This document shows positions 8,186-16,568 of a DNA stretch of 52,544 nucleotides, in pieces. Source of the DNA: JAVBPT01 sp031549455 (lineage in GTDB: Bacteria > Bacillota > Clostridia > Lachnospirales > JAKSVV01); contig JAVBPT010000016.1 of the NCBI GenBank assembly GCA_031549455.1, positions 1 to 52,544 on the forward strand. Direction: 5' to 3'. Made by a program: the position numbers and the translations under genes. Every line of letters starts with the position of its first letter. Positions within the stretch are counted from its first letter, which is position 1. The notes under the pieces were generated by a model. It saw only the letters and a program-made list of their open reading frames with translations, ran no database searches and was not told where the DNA came from.

Positions 8186-9736
8186 GTGAGCATACTAAAT
8201 GCACAAAACATCTCACTCACATTTGGAGATCGTAAGATATTAGAGGAGACATCCTTTAGGTTATTAAATGGAGAACACGTAGGATTGGTGGGCGCAAACG
8301 GGGAAGGGAAATCTACCTTTTTAAAACTAATCATCGGTGAGATTCAGTCGGACAGTGGGAAAATAGAGTGGCAAAAAAGAATCACGACCGGATATTTGGA
8401 TCAACATGTTAAGTTAACAAAGGGTAAGACCATTCGGGACGTACTTAGAGAGGCTTTTCAATATATGTATGATCTAGAAAAGGAATTGCTGGAGCTTTAT
8501 GATAAGATGGCAGATTGCGCGGAAGAGGAGATGAATAAGGCGCTCGAGGATGTGGGCGATATCCAGTATATTCTGGAACACAATGGTTTTTATGAGATTG
8601 ATGCAAAGATCAATGAGGTAGCGAGCGGTCTGGGTCTTTTTGAGATTGGTCTTGAAAAAGACGTAACCGAGTTGTCGGGTGGGCAACGATCAAAAGTGCT
8701 TCTGACGAAGCTTTTGCTTCAAAATCCGATGATCTTGATTTTGGATGAACCAACCAACTTTCTGGATGAGGGTCACATTAAGTGGCTAAAGGACTTCTTA
8801 AAGGGATATGAAAATGCTTTCATTTTGGTGTCGCATGATATTCCGTTTTTAAATGAAGTGGTAAATGTGATTTATCATATTGATAACGCAGAAATGACAA
8901 GATACTCTGGGAATTATGATTTCTTCTTAAGTCAGGTGGACCTCAAAAAAGAGCAAAACGAAAAAGCATTCAAAAAACAACAGAAGGAGATCGAACAGCT
9001 CGAAACTTTTATTGCAAAAAATAAGGCTAGAGCAGCCACTGCCAATATGGCGAAAAGTAGACAGAAGAAACTCGAGAAGATGGATATCATCGAGCTTTCA
9101 AAAGAGAGGATCAAGCCCAAGTTTGATTTTAAAGAGGGACGTGCACCAACCAAAGTGGTGGTTTCTGCAAAGGATCTTGTAATAGGGTATGATAGACCTC
9201 TTACAAGGCCCCTTCATTTTACCATCGAACGGGGAAGTAAGATTGCTTTGCGTGGGGTGAATGGGATTGGGAAATCCACGCTATTAAAGACCATCTTAGG
9301 GCTCACCAAACCTTTTGAAGGGCAGGTGGAACTAGGAGATTATGTCCTGTCTGGATACTTTGAACAGGAAGAGAAGACAGAAAACATTACCGCACATGAA
9401 TACCTGTGGAACATCTATCCGAATATGACTAATGGGGAAGTGAGGGGAGCCCTTGCACGTTGCGGATTAACAACAAAACACATCAGTTCAAGCATGAGAG
9501 TCTTATCAGGGGGAGAATGTGCCAAGGTAAGGTTGTGTAAGATTATGAATCAGGAAATCAATCTACTGGTGCTCGATGAGCCTACGAATCACTTGGATGT
9601 GGATGCCAAAGAGGAACTTAAAAGAGCAATTATTGGGTTTAAAGGCACCGTGATTTTGGTAAGCCATGAGCCGGAGTTTTATAATGATGCGGTAAGAGAG
9701 GTATGGAACGTAGAAGATTGGATTTATAAGAAATAG
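8186..9736 (+). CDS. ABC-F family ATPase (YkpA/YbiT-like)
   Basis: 516 residues, two ABC ATPase domains in one chain with no membrane segment, as in ABC-F translation factors. Domain 1 has Walker A GANGEGKST (about 36-44), signature LSGGQRSKVLL, Walker B LILDEPTNFLDE; the linker (about 245-310) is charged; domain 2 has GVNGIGKST, LSGGECAKVRL and LVLDEPTNHLDV. Sequence details such as FRLLNGEHVGLVGANGEGKS and GYLDQHVKL fit the housekeeping YkpA/YbiT group rather than antibiotic-resistance ABC-F proteins. These bind the ribosomal E site and rescue stalled complexes. Start is GTG at 8186 with GGGAGG five bases upstream. Confidence 0.9.
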   Translation: MSILNAQNISLTFGDRKILEETSFRLLNGEHVGLVGANGEGKSTFLKLIIGEIQSDSGKIEWQKRITTGYLDQHVKLTKGKTIRDVLREAFQYMYDLEKELLELYDKMADCAEEEMNKALEDVGDIQYILEHNGFYEIDAKINEVASGLGLFEIGLEKDVTELSGGQRSKVLLTKLLLQNPMILILDEPTNFLDEGHIKWLKDFLKGYENAFILVSHDIPFLNEVVNVIYHIDNAEMTRYSGNYDFFLSQVDLKKEQNEKAFKKQQKEIEQLETFIAKNKARAATANMAKSRQKKLEKMDIIELSKERIKPKFDFKEGRAPTKVVVSAKDLVIGYDRPLTRPLHFTIERGSKIALRGVNGIGKSTLLKTILGLTKPFEGQVELGDYVLSGYFEQEEKTENITAHEYLWNIYPNMTNGEVRGALARCGLTTKHISSSMRVLSGGECAKVRLCKIMNQEINLLVLDEPTNHLDVDAKEELKRAIIGFKGTVILVSHEPEFYNDAVREVWNVEDWIYKK

Positions 9737-9748
9737 AAAACGGATTTC

Positions 9749-9760
9749 CATCATATGATG
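9749..9760. promoter_or_regulatory. Palindrome between ABC-F and symporter genes
   Basis: Perfect CATCATATGATG, extended by TTT and AAA after a one-base mismatch on each side. It could be a protein-binding site for the downstream symporter or a weak hairpin; no T-run follows. Confidence 0.3.
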
Positions 9761-9824
9761 AAAATAGAATGTTTGTGAGGGGTATGTATCTATTTTATAC
9801 GGAATCAAAACAATCATTTTATTT

Positions 9825-10742
9825 TTGGGTGGTCTTGGACTATTTTTATATGGCATTCAGCTTATGAGAGAAGGCTTAGGCAACTTAGCGGGGAAGAGGC
9901 TAGAAAGTGTATTGAGGCAGATGACGGCAAATTCTTTCTCCTCGCTTTTTGTGGGAGTCATCATTACAATGATATTACAAAGCTCTTCTGCAACCACCGT
10001 TCTTGTGATCGGACTGGTGGATGCAGGATTAATGACACTTGTAAAGGCTTGCTTTGTGATGATGGGAGCCAATGTTGGAACCACCGCAACGGGTTTGTTG
10101 CTGGCATTCAAAACCACGGATTATATGCCAATTTTGGTATTGATCGGTGTTTTTTTGATGTTTAGTAAGAAGAAGAAAATAAAGGAGACGGGACAAATGG
10201 TATCGGGGCTTGGTATTCTCTTTATGGGGATGTGGGTAATGAGTAGTGCCATGTCACATCTTGCTAATCTTCCAACGATTCATCAGTTTTTGCTGATCAT
10301 TTTTCAGGACACCAAAAATCCACTCTGGGGAATATTGGTGGGGACACTCATTGCTGGTATCATGCAAAGTTCAACCGCACTGATTGCAATCTTGATCTCC
10401 ATGGGAAGGATGGGCATCTTAGAACTCGATTCGGCCATTTATATTTTATATGGAAGCAACATCGGGACCTGTGTAACTGCTTTTCTGGCTTCTATGCGGG
10501 CAAGCAGGGTGGCGAAACAAGCCGCGATGATTCATCTTCTATTCAACCTGATCGGATCTTTTTTGTTTGCACTTATCACAATGCCTCCGTTTTCTCTTGC
10601 CGATTGGATCCGACAGATAACAGGGGACGTGGCCGGACAACTTGCCTGGACACATATTTTATTCAACATTGGAACAACTCTCTTCCTATTTCCTTTTGCA
10701 AAGTATTTGGTACACTCTGCCAAAAGCCTAATTCCAGACTAA
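9825..10742 (+). CDS. Na+/phosphate symporter, PhoU-less (YqeW/NptA type)
   Basis: About 305-317 residues and about eight membrane helices. Two inverted copies of the Na/Pi cotransporter signature are seen: MILQSSSATTVLVIGLVDAG and AGIMQSSTALIAILISMG, each with the QSSS/QSST core, plus GANVGTT and GSNIGTC. There is no C-terminal PhoU domain; B. subtilis YqeW is similarly short. The start is uncertain. The reading frame is open from 9768, family alignment wants about 11-14 residues before GGLGLFLYG, but the only well-placed ATG (9784, after GAGGGG) is in another frame. TTG 9825 or ATT 9792 are the in-frame options; see findings. Confidence 0.85.
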   Translation: MGGLGLFLYGIQLMREGLGNLAGKRLESVLRQMTANSFSSLFVGVIITMILQSSSATTVLVIGLVDAGLMTLVKACFVMMGANVGTTATGLLLAFKTTDYMPILVLIGVFLMFSKKKKIKETGQMVSGLGILFMGMWVMSSAMSHLANLPTIHQFLLIIFQDTKNPLWGILVGTLIAGIMQSSTALIAILISMGRMGILELDSAIYILYGSNIGTCVTAFLASMRASRVAKQAAMIHLLFNLIGSFLFALITMPPFSLADWIRQITGDVAGQLAWTHILFNIGTTLFLFPFAKYLVHSAKSLIPD

Positions 10743-10796
10743 TTTTATGGATTTTATAAGCTGAATGGTGTATACTATGAGTAAAATAGGTGAAAA

Positions 10797-12197
10797 ATGG
10801 ATACAAAAATAATGGGATTTTTAACACCTCACCCTCCCGTCATTATTCCAGCCATTGGGAATGGAAGGGAGGAGGGAGCGAGCAAGACGATTCATGCAAT
10901 GAATACGCTTTCTGAGCAGATTGAGAAGATCAAGCCAGATACGATTGTGCTTATTTCTCCGCACGCGCCTATGTTTAGTGACTATGTATATATGTATGGG
11001 GGAGAAACCATTGAAGGAGATCTATCCCAATTTGGTTTTCATGAGAAGATGTCTTTTAAGCAGGATATCGAATTGATTACGGAGATTGAGCGTTTGATGA
11101 AAAAGAGGGGGGTTCCGGGCGGCAGAGTGGACGACTATACACTGAAAAGTATGAACATTTCCCCTCGTCTGGATCATGGTGCGCTTGTCCCCCTCTATTT
11201 TCTTACCTCAAAATATAAGAAAAGCGAGCTTGTGATTATGGCTCCTTCCGGATTGGGGCTAGAGGTGCTCTATAAGCTGGGAGGCTTGCTCAAAGAGGCT
11301 TCAGGGAATATTCAAAAGAAGATTGTGGTAATTGCGAGTGGAGATATGTCCCATAAAGTAAATGAGGAAAGCCCATATGGTTCTGCTTTAGCGGGTGAGG
11401 CTTTTGACCAATTTATTGCAAACATGATTTTAGAGGCAAAGATCGAAAAAATTTTTACAGTCAACCATAAAATGAGAGAGGAAGCGGCGGAGTGCGGATA
11501 TCGATCGCTTGTGATTCTCGCAGGTGTGTACAATGAACAAAAAGTAGAAAGCAAGCTCCTTTCTTATGAGGCGCCTTTTGGAATTGGATATTGTGTCGCA
11601 AGTTTCGTACCAACGGAGGAGAAAGCGGAAAGCGCACTTGATCAGTCCAACTTTTCGACCCTTTTACGAGAAAATGAATCGGTTTGTGTTCGAATTGCGA
11701 GGAGTACCCTTGAGACCTTTGTGAGAGAAGGGATAAAGAAAAGATGGGAAACCTTTAAACTCAAAAAGGAAGAGGCATACCTTATAGAAGAACAAGCTGG
11801 AACCTTTGTTTCAATCAAAAAATTTGGAGAACTTAGGGGGTGCATCGGTACAACAGGAGCAACGCAGGCCAGTGTGGTGTTGGAGATCATTGAGAATGCA
11901 ATTGCGGCGGGAACCAGAGACCCTCGCTTTCCGAGGGTTATGGCAGACGAATTGCCTTTCTTAGAATATAGTGTGGATATTCTGGAGAAGGCCCTTCCTG
12001 TTCAAAAGAGGGAGGAGCTGGATCCCAAAAAGTATGGGGTGATTGTGCAAAAAGGATCGATGAGAGGACTTCTTCTCCCGGATCTTGAGGGAGTGAATAC
12101 AGTCGATGAGCAGCTTCATATTGCCTGTCAGAAAGCGGGTATCGATCCATACGGAACGTATGATATGTATAAATTTGAGGTGAGGAGATATCGGTAG
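10797..12197 (+). CDS. AmmeMemoRadiSam system protein B-A fusion (Memo + AMMECR1)
   Basis: 466 residues joining two modules. Residues 1 to about 270 are Memo/LigB-like: HPPVIIPAIGNGREEGA, ISPHAPMFSDYV, RLDHGALVPLYFL and SGDMSHKVNEESPYG, with the His/Asp residues that bind metal in extradiol-dioxygenase-like folds. Residues about 280-466 are AMMECR1: GTFVSIKKFGELRGCIGTTG with the invariant LRGCIG, then AGTRDPRFPRV. In many genomes these are separate proteins A and B beside a radical SAM partner, which here starts 6 bp downstream. The biochemical role of this conserved trio is not established. RBS AGGTGA precedes the ATG and TATACT at 10771 could be its -10. Confidence 0.92.
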   Translation: MDTKIMGFLTPHPPVIIPAIGNGREEGASKTIHAMNTLSEQIEKIKPDTIVLISPHAPMFSDYVYMYGGETIEGDLSQFGFHEKMSFKQDIELITEIERLMKKRGVPGGRVDDYTLKSMNISPRLDHGALVPLYFLTSKYKKSELVIMAPSGLGLEVLYKLGGLLKEASGNIQKKIVVIASGDMSHKVNEESPYGSALAGEAFDQFIANMILEAKIEKIFTVNHKMREEAAECGYRSLVILAGVYNEQKVESKLLSYEAPFGIGYCVASFVPTEEKAESALDQSNFSTLLRENESVCVRIARSTLETFVREGIKKRWETFKLKKEEAYLIEEQAGTFVSIKKFGELRGCIGTTGATQASVVLEIIENAIAAGTRDPRFPRVMADELPFLEYSVDILEKALPVQKREELDPKKYGVIVQKGSMRGLLLPDLEGVNTVDEQLHIACQKAGIDPYGTYDMYKFEVRRYR

Positions 12198-12203
12198 AGC
12201 AAG

Positions 12204-13058
12204 ATGAAGGAAGCAATGTTTTATGAGAAGCTAGAGAATGGAAATCTAAAATGTGGTTTATGTCCACATGGGTGTAGGCTAAAGTCAGATCAGCTGGGCA
12301 TATGTATGGCCCGCAAGAATATAGGTGGAATTCTTTACTCCCTGAACTATGGTAGGGTTACCTCTTTAGCACTTGACCCGATTGAAAAGAAACCACTAAA
12401 ATCCTTTTATCCAGGGAGCAACATCTTCTCAATCGGTACATTTGGGTGCAACTTTAAGTGTTCCTTTTGTCAGAATCATGAAATATCACAAAAAGAGGCA
12501 AGAGCAGAAGTCTTTAGTGCAGATGAACTTGTGGAGGCGGCTAGAAAGCTGAGGGTGGAAGGTAATATCGGCATCGCTTATACCTACAACGAACCTTCTG
12601 TATGGTATGAGTTCGTCTACGAAGTTGCAGAGATGGCACATGATAAGAACCTTAAAAATGTACTTGTCACCAATGGCTATATTTGCGAAGAACCACTACT
12701 TAAGCTCTTGCCCTATATCGATGCGATGAACATCGACCTAAAGTCATTTCAACATGAGTTTTATCAAAAGGTGTGTGCTGGTGAGCTGGAAGAGGTAAAA
12801 AGAACGATTGAGTTAGCAGCTACACGTTGTCATGTAGAGGTGACCACACTTCTTATTCCTAACCACAATGACACGAAGGAAGAGATCGGGGCATTATCTG
12901 AGTGGCTCAGTCAAATATCACCAGAGATTGTGTTACATTTAACACGTTATTATCCAATGTATCAGATGCATGAAGCAGAGATGAGTAGGGAAAAAACGAT
13001 TGCGTTAAGCCAGGTGGCCAAAAAGTACTTAAAGAGCGTTTTTTGTGGAAATATGTAG
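12204..13058 (+). CDS. amrS: AmmeMemoRadiSam system radical SAM enzyme
   Basis: 284 residues. The N-terminus FYEKLENGNLKCGLCPHGCR with another Cys at LGIC forms the additional Cys cluster typical of this family (PflA-like). The radical SAM motif CNFKCSFCQNHEIS (C-x3-C-x2-C) follows at about residue 75, binding the [4Fe-4S] cluster that cleaves S-adenosylmethionine; TYNEPSVWYEF and NIDLKSF are further family blocks. It is encoded immediately after the Memo-AMMECR1 fusion, completing the three-part system in two genes. The start ATG at 12204 gives the family-typical MKEA-x-FYEKL; 12216 with AAGGA upstream is an alternative. The substrate is unknown in this family. Confidence 0.92.
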   Translation: MKEAMFYEKLENGNLKCGLCPHGCRLKSDQLGICMARKNIGGILYSLNYGRVTSLALDPIEKKPLKSFYPGSNIFSIGTFGCNFKCSFCQNHEISQKEARAEVFSADELVEAARKLRVEGNIGIAYTYNEPSVWYEFVYEVAEMAHDKNLKNVLVTNGYICEEPLLKLLPYIDAMNIDLKSFQHEFYQKVCAGELEEVKRTIELAATRCHVEVTTLLIPNHNDTKEEIGALSEWLSQISPEIVLHLTRYYPMYQMHEAEMSREKTIALSQVAKKYLKSVFCGNM

Positions 13059-13059
13059 A

Positions 13060-13109
13060 AAATTTATTTTTTGATGTTATAATAACCTCGGTTGGAAATT
13101 TATTTTTTG
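13060..13109 (+). repeat. Short direct repeat flanking a TATAAT
   Basis: AAATTTATTTTTTG occurs at 13060-13073 and again at 13096-13109, around a TATAAT at 13078-13083 that probably serves the lipoprotein operon. The second copy abuts the GGAGG ribosome site. Confidence 0.4.
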
Positions 13110-13118
13110 GAGGTTTTT

Positions 13119-13688
13119 ATGAAGGGTTTAAAGCAGAGATTCATTTTACTTTTTATGATGATGGCTTTTCTCGTATCGTGCGGTAACAAGGTTCAAATAG
13201 AAGACTTACAAACAGAGGAAATGAGCGATATAGCAGTAGAGGAGAAGTATCAAGAGGCAAAAGAAGCAATGGAGTGGTTTAGATTAACCACGATGCCACT
13301 CGATTCGGAGGCATCAAAAGAATATCAAGGTGAATATTATGCAAAGGTAAGCCATAGTAAGATTCAGACAAGAAGTGATTTGGAAAGATATTTACATACA
13401 TTGTTTTCAGATGAGATTGTAACGGATCTATTAAAAGACAATCGTTATATGGATATAGATGGATTTTTGTATGCTAGACCAGCTGATCGTGGCAGTGACA
13501 TTACAAAGGGAGAGGAAACGAATGAGATTATAAGAGAAGGCGATGCGAAGATCCAATACCAGGTTACAGTGGAGATTTTGGATGTAGAATCTGAGGACTG
13601 GGCTGTAGTGGATTATAAGGTTTATGATCAGATTTTAGAGAAGGTAAATGACAACTGGATTTTTACCCAATTTTCTTTAATCCGCTAG
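13119..13688 (+). CDS. Putative lipoprotein, possibly IseA-like
   Basis: 189 residues from ATG 13119, chosen because GGAGG lies six bases upstream and the signal sequence then begins with KGLKQR. The lipobox FLVSC-GN predicts lipidation at Cys about 22 and outer-leaflet anchoring. The body contains RSDLERYLHTLFSDEIVTDL, DIDGFLYARPADRG and ends VNDNWIFTQFSLIR, a pattern reminiscent of the IseA DL-endopeptidase-inhibitor family; I hold that identification loosely. It heads a tight run (13119-15969) with gaps of 9-22 bp that ends in a terminator, so co-transcription is likely. Confidence 0.7.
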   Translation: MKGLKQRFILLFMMMAFLVSCGNKVQIEDLQTEEMSDIAVEEKYQEAKEAMEWFRLTTMPLDSEASKEYQGEYYAKVSHSKIQTRSDLERYLHTLFSDEIVTDLLKDNRYMDIDGFLYARPADRGSDITKGEETNEIIREGDAKIQYQVTVEILDVESEDWAVVDYKVYDQILEKVNDNWIFTQFSLIR

Positions 13689-13710
13689 AGAACGATAGGA
13701 GAGTAGTGTA

Positions 13711-14466
13711 ATGAAGTATGAAAGTCTTGAGAATAAAGTGGCGCTAGTGACGGGTGGAACAAGTGGAATTGGAAAAGAGATTGTAAGAAATTTATTGCTC
13801 AATAAGGTAAAGGTGGTCAGCTGTTATTCTTCAAATGAGCAGAATGCAGAAGATACTAAAAAGGAGTTTGAGTCTCTAGGAGAGCTAACGATTTTAAAAG
13901 CAGATGTATCAAAAGAGCAAGACGTGGTTGCATTATATCAGGAGATAGACGTTACATATGGTAAACTGGATTATTTGGTAAACAATGCAGGTGTTAGCAT
14001 TGATGGATCGATTGAGAACTATAGCATAGAGGATTATAAGGCAGTTTTAAACATCAATCTGATTGGCAAAGAGATTTGTATGAAGCATGGGATTCGTTTA
14101 TTGAAACAATCCAACACCCCACGCATTATCAACATCGCCTCTCGTTTGGGAACAAAAGCGATGGTTGAGTCAATGGCGTACTGTACTTCGGAGGCGGCAA
14201 TTATTATGCTGACCAAGGTGGGGGCACTAGAACTTAGCAAATACAATATTCGAGTAAATACGGTTAGCCCAGCACTTACGCTCACACCCCTTTCAAAACA
14301 GTTTTATACGGAGGAAGAGATCCAAGAGACGGCTCGTAAAAATCCGAGCAAAAGGTTGGGTGAATGTAGAGACGTGGCCAATACAGTATTGTTTCTGCTA
14401 TCAGATGAGGCGGAATACATCAATGGAGAAAACATCAACGTAAATGGAGGCATTTTATTACTTTAG
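13711..14466 (+). CDS. Short-chain dehydrogenase/reductase with altered catalytic motif
   Basis: 251 residues, classical SDR size and fold. TGGTSGIGKEIV (about 15-26) is the Rossmann dinucleotide loop and NNAG (about 91) is present, as are the catalytic Asn (NINLIGK) and Ser (NIASRLG). The usual Y-x3-K active site reads YCTSE: the Lys that lowers the Tyr pKa and positions the nicotinamide is Glu (codon GAG). The C-terminus has the FabG-like GENINVNGG ending. It is closest in style to 3-oxoacyl-ACP reductases (FabG-like), but not in a fatty-acid cluster. With Glu in this position oxidoreductase activity may be lost or changed. Confidence 0.85.
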   Translation: MKYESLENKVALVTGGTSGIGKEIVRNLLLNKVKVVSCYSSNEQNAEDTKKEFESLGELTILKADVSKEQDVVALYQEIDVTYGKLDYLVNNAGVSIDGSIENYSIEDYKAVLNINLIGKEICMKHGIRLLKQSNTPRIINIASRLGTKAMVESMAYCTSEAAIIMLTKVGALELSKYNIRVNTVSPALTLTPLSKQFYTEEEIQETARKNPSKRLGECRDVANTVLFLLSDEAEYINGENINVNGGILLL

Positions 14467-14480
14467 TGTTAGGAGGATAT

Positions 14481-14984
14481 ATGGCGGAGTTAGAGTTTAA
14501 AAAAGTGGATCCCAAAGATGAAGAGCAGGTTTTGGGTTTAATTCAAACCGTATTAGGGGGACTTGAACGAGCAGAGTTTTTTATTCCTTATGCAGAGTGG
14601 GAATTAAAAAAATTGTTCGATGAAAGTTATGCACCATTACACGGCGCATATGATGGTGATCAGTTGGTGGGGATGGCACAACTATATGTGGATCAAGAAA
14701 TGCTAAAAGAATATAAAGAGGTGCTAGGCATATCAGATTACAAAGTGTGTGAGCTAGGCGGGGATCTGGTATTGCCAGATTATAGGGGTAGAGGTATCAT
14801 GGCTACACTTATCGGAATGCAGTTTGAACTTGCGAAGGAGTTGGGATTTGATTACATTATTTCGATGGCGCATCCTGATAACGCAGCAAGCAATAAAGCA
14901 TTATTAAGGCTAGGACTAGAGTATGTTAAGACAGATACGGTGAGTGATGGACACTTAAGAGATATATACTGTATGAAGTTATGA
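14481..14984 (+). CDS. GNAT-family N-acetyltransferase
   Basis: 167 residues. The acetyl-CoA-binding signature LPDYRGRGIMATLIGMQFEL (R/Q-x-x-G-x-G/A) is at about 101-120 and is followed by NAASNKALLRLGLEYV, the typical GNAT C-terminal half. Substrate unknown. The start is ATG 14481 because AGGAGG is directly upstream (14471-14476); the open frame extends further to a GTG without support. It overlaps nothing and lies 14 bp after the SDR stop, inside the 13119-15969 operon. Confidence 0.85.
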   Translation: MAELEFKKVDPKDEEQVLGLIQTVLGGLERAEFFIPYAEWELKKLFDESYAPLHGAYDGDQLVGMAQLYVDQEMLKEYKEVLGISDYKVCELGGDLVLPDYRGRGIMATLIGMQFELAKELGFDYIISMAHPDNAASNKALLRLGLEYVKTDTVSDGHLRDIYCMKL

Positions 14985-15000
14985 GGGGAGTAAAAGCGTT

Positions 15001-15540
15001 ATGGAGTTAACAATTGGTTATGTGCTTTCACAAATTTTTATTATTTTAAGCTATGTTTTTTTAATCATTACTTACTATTTGAAAGACCGAAAGCAGATTC
15101 TCTTATTTAATTTCGCTTCCTTAGGAACGACAGCCATTTCATTTATCTTTTTGTCAGCCTATACTGGATTTATGATGGTGATTGTGGCAACGATTCGAAA
15201 CATTATCTTTTTACATGATGAGAAAAAATATGGAAAACGAGACAAGAATACAAAAAGGGATTGGGTTATTCTGATCATTCTTCTATTACTAACTTTTTTA
15301 TTGACCGCTTTTTCGTATAGCGGACTTTTAAGTCTTCTTTCTGTATGTGGAACGATGCTTTATACCTATTCAGTGTGGCAAAAGAATAATCTTGTTTATC
15401 GGATTTTGGGGATACCGGTAGGCATACTTTGGATTGGATACAATCTTTATATTGTATCCCTCTTCGGAATCGTTCTTGAAACAATTCTTCTTGTTTCTTC
15501 AATTGGCGGGACCGTTATTGCGATTAAAAATAAAAAATGA
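15001..15540 (+). CDS. YgjV-family inner membrane protein
   Basis: 179 residues, five or six hydrophobic helices. The opening IGYVLSQIFIILSYVFLIIT, then TYYLKDRKQILLFNFAS and ATIRNIIFLHDEK, correspond to the YgjV (Imp-YgjV) family of small membrane proteins with no known function. A GAGGGGAG ribosome site lies about ten bases upstream. Position between GNAT and the PNPOx-like gene with small gaps indicates the same transcript. Confidence 0.75.
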   Translation: MELTIGYVLSQIFIILSYVFLIITYYLKDRKQILLFNFASLGTTAISFIFLSAYTGFMMVIVATIRNIIFLHDEKKYGKRDKNTKRDWVILIILLLLTFLLTAFSYSGLLSLLSVCGTMLYTYSVWQKNNLVYRILGIPVGILWIGYNLYIVSLFGIVLETILLVSSIGGTVIAIKNKK

Positions 15541-15549
15541 GGTGATAGA

Positions 15550-15969
15550 ATGTTAAGAGACGCAGAAAAGAGTATCGGAAATCTAATCGACAAACAGAAT
15601 GTTTCCTTGATTAGCTCGGTGGATGAGGAAGGGTTTCCGAATACGAAGGCAATGCTTGCTCCAAGGAAGAGAGAGGGAATAAAAACTTTTTACTTCACCA
15701 CAAACACCTCTTCTATGCGTGTTTCACAGTATAAACGTAACCCCAAAGCTTCTATTTACTTCTTAGACAAAAGGTTCTTTCGTGGTGTGATGCTAAAAGG
15801 AAATATGGAGGTGCTAGAAGACCCAAAGAGTAAGGAACTGATCTGGCAAGAGGGGGATACGATGTATTATCCCAAAGGGGTAACGGATCCGGATTATTGT
15901 GTTCTTAAGTTTACAGCCACCACAGGACGATATTATTCAAATTTTAGTTCAGAGGATTTTAAAATATGA
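15550..15969 (+). CDS. Pyridoxamine 5'-phosphate oxidase-like flavoprotein
   Basis: 139 residues, one split-barrel FMN-binding domain. NVSLISSVDEEGFPNTKAML, FYFTTNTSSMRVSQYKRNPK and a KASIYFLDKR strand fit the general-stress/PNPOx-like group found singly in Clostridia, which is usually not true PdxH but a small FMN or heme protein of unclear substrate. The start has GAGGTGATAG upstream. Last gene of the 13119-15969 run; a hairpin terminator begins at its stop codon. Confidence 0.85.
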   Translation: MLRDAEKSIGNLIDKQNVSLISSVDEEGFPNTKAMLAPRKREGIKTFYFTTNTSSMRVSQYKRNPKASIYFLDKRFFRGVMLKGNMEVLEDPKSKELIWQEGDTMYYPKGVTDPDYCVLKFTATTGRYYSNFSSEDFKI

Positions 15970-15989
15970 GTAGCTTAGGGCTACTTTTT
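15969..15989 (+). terminator. Terminator of the 13119-15969 run
   Basis: AGTAGC, loop TTAGG, GCTACT, then four more T; the stem begins at the stop codon. Confidence 0.7.
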
Positions 15990-16011
15990 ATATTTGTACG
16001 AGATGTTTTCT

Positions 16012-16041
16012 ACCACTTAGGGAGATAAAATGACCACTTGA
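16012..16041 (+). promoter_or_regulatory. Tandem direct repeat, candidate LytTR-regulator binding site
   Basis: ACCACTTAG at 16012-16020 and ACCACTTGA at 16033-16041 are exactly 21 bp apart, two helical turns, and end 10 bp before the -35. Known LytTR regulators (AgrA, ComE and relatives) bind pairs of about 9-bp direct repeats with this phasing, and the downstream gene encodes a LytTR protein. Confidence 0.55.
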
Positions 16042-16051
16042 GAGAAATGGA

Positions 16052-16080
16052 TTTACAATCGCAACAGGAAGCAGTATAAT
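16052..16080 (+). promoter_or_regulatory. Sigma-A-like promoter of lytTR-liaF-like operon
   Basis: TTTACA, 17-bp spacer, perfect TATAAT; start codon 24 bp downstream. Confidence 0.7.
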
Positions 16081-16103
16081 AAAAACAGAGGCAAGGGGCA
16101 AGA

Positions 16104-16568
16104 ATGAAGATACGGCTTGAACTGGAACCGGAACTAGAGGAAGATGAGGTAATTATAAGATGCAGGCAGGTTGATGCTTCGGTTTTAAGAATGCAGCAAC
16201 TCCTTTTAGAGACCACTACTGCAGTCCAAAAGATTTGTCTTTACAAAGGGGAGAAGGAATACTACTTTTCCTTAAAGGAGATTCTGTTCTTCGAAACAGA
16301 TGATGGAAAGATTGATGCGCACACAAGGGATGATCTTTACTCTGTGAAGCATCGCTTGTATGAACTAGAAGAAATGTTGCCCAGGAACTTCGTACGGGTT
16401 TCTAAGTCAACCATTCTAAACATAGATCATATTCTATCAATAAGTCGGAATATCACCTCCTCTAGTCTTGTCGAGTTTAATCATACACATAAACAGGTTT
16501 TTGTCTCTCGTTCGTATTATAAAAATTTAAAGCAAAGGCTTTTAGAAAGGAAAGAATATGAAAAATAG
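16104..16568 (+). CDS. LytTR DNA-binding transcriptional regulator
   Basis: 154 residues. No receiver domain; an N-terminal segment of about 50 residues rich in Glu is followed by a LytTR domain (about 55-150): YYFSLKEILFFETDDGKIDA, then LEEMLPRNFVRVSKSTILNI and VFVSRSYYKNLKQRL. Such standalone LytTR proteins are commonly paired with a membrane protein that holds them inactive. The next gene overlaps by 11 bp and encodes a membrane protein, so translational coupling and partnership are likely. Auto-regulation is suggested by the phased repeat at 16012-16041. The signal is not known. Confidence 0.88.
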   Translation: MKIRLELEPELEEDEVIIRCRQVDASVLRMQQLLLETTTAVQKICLYKGEKEYYFSLKEILFFETDDGKIDAHTRDDLYSVKHRLYELEEMLPRNFVRVSKSTILNIDHILSISRNITSSSLVEFNHTHKQVFVSRSYYKNLKQRLLERKEYEK

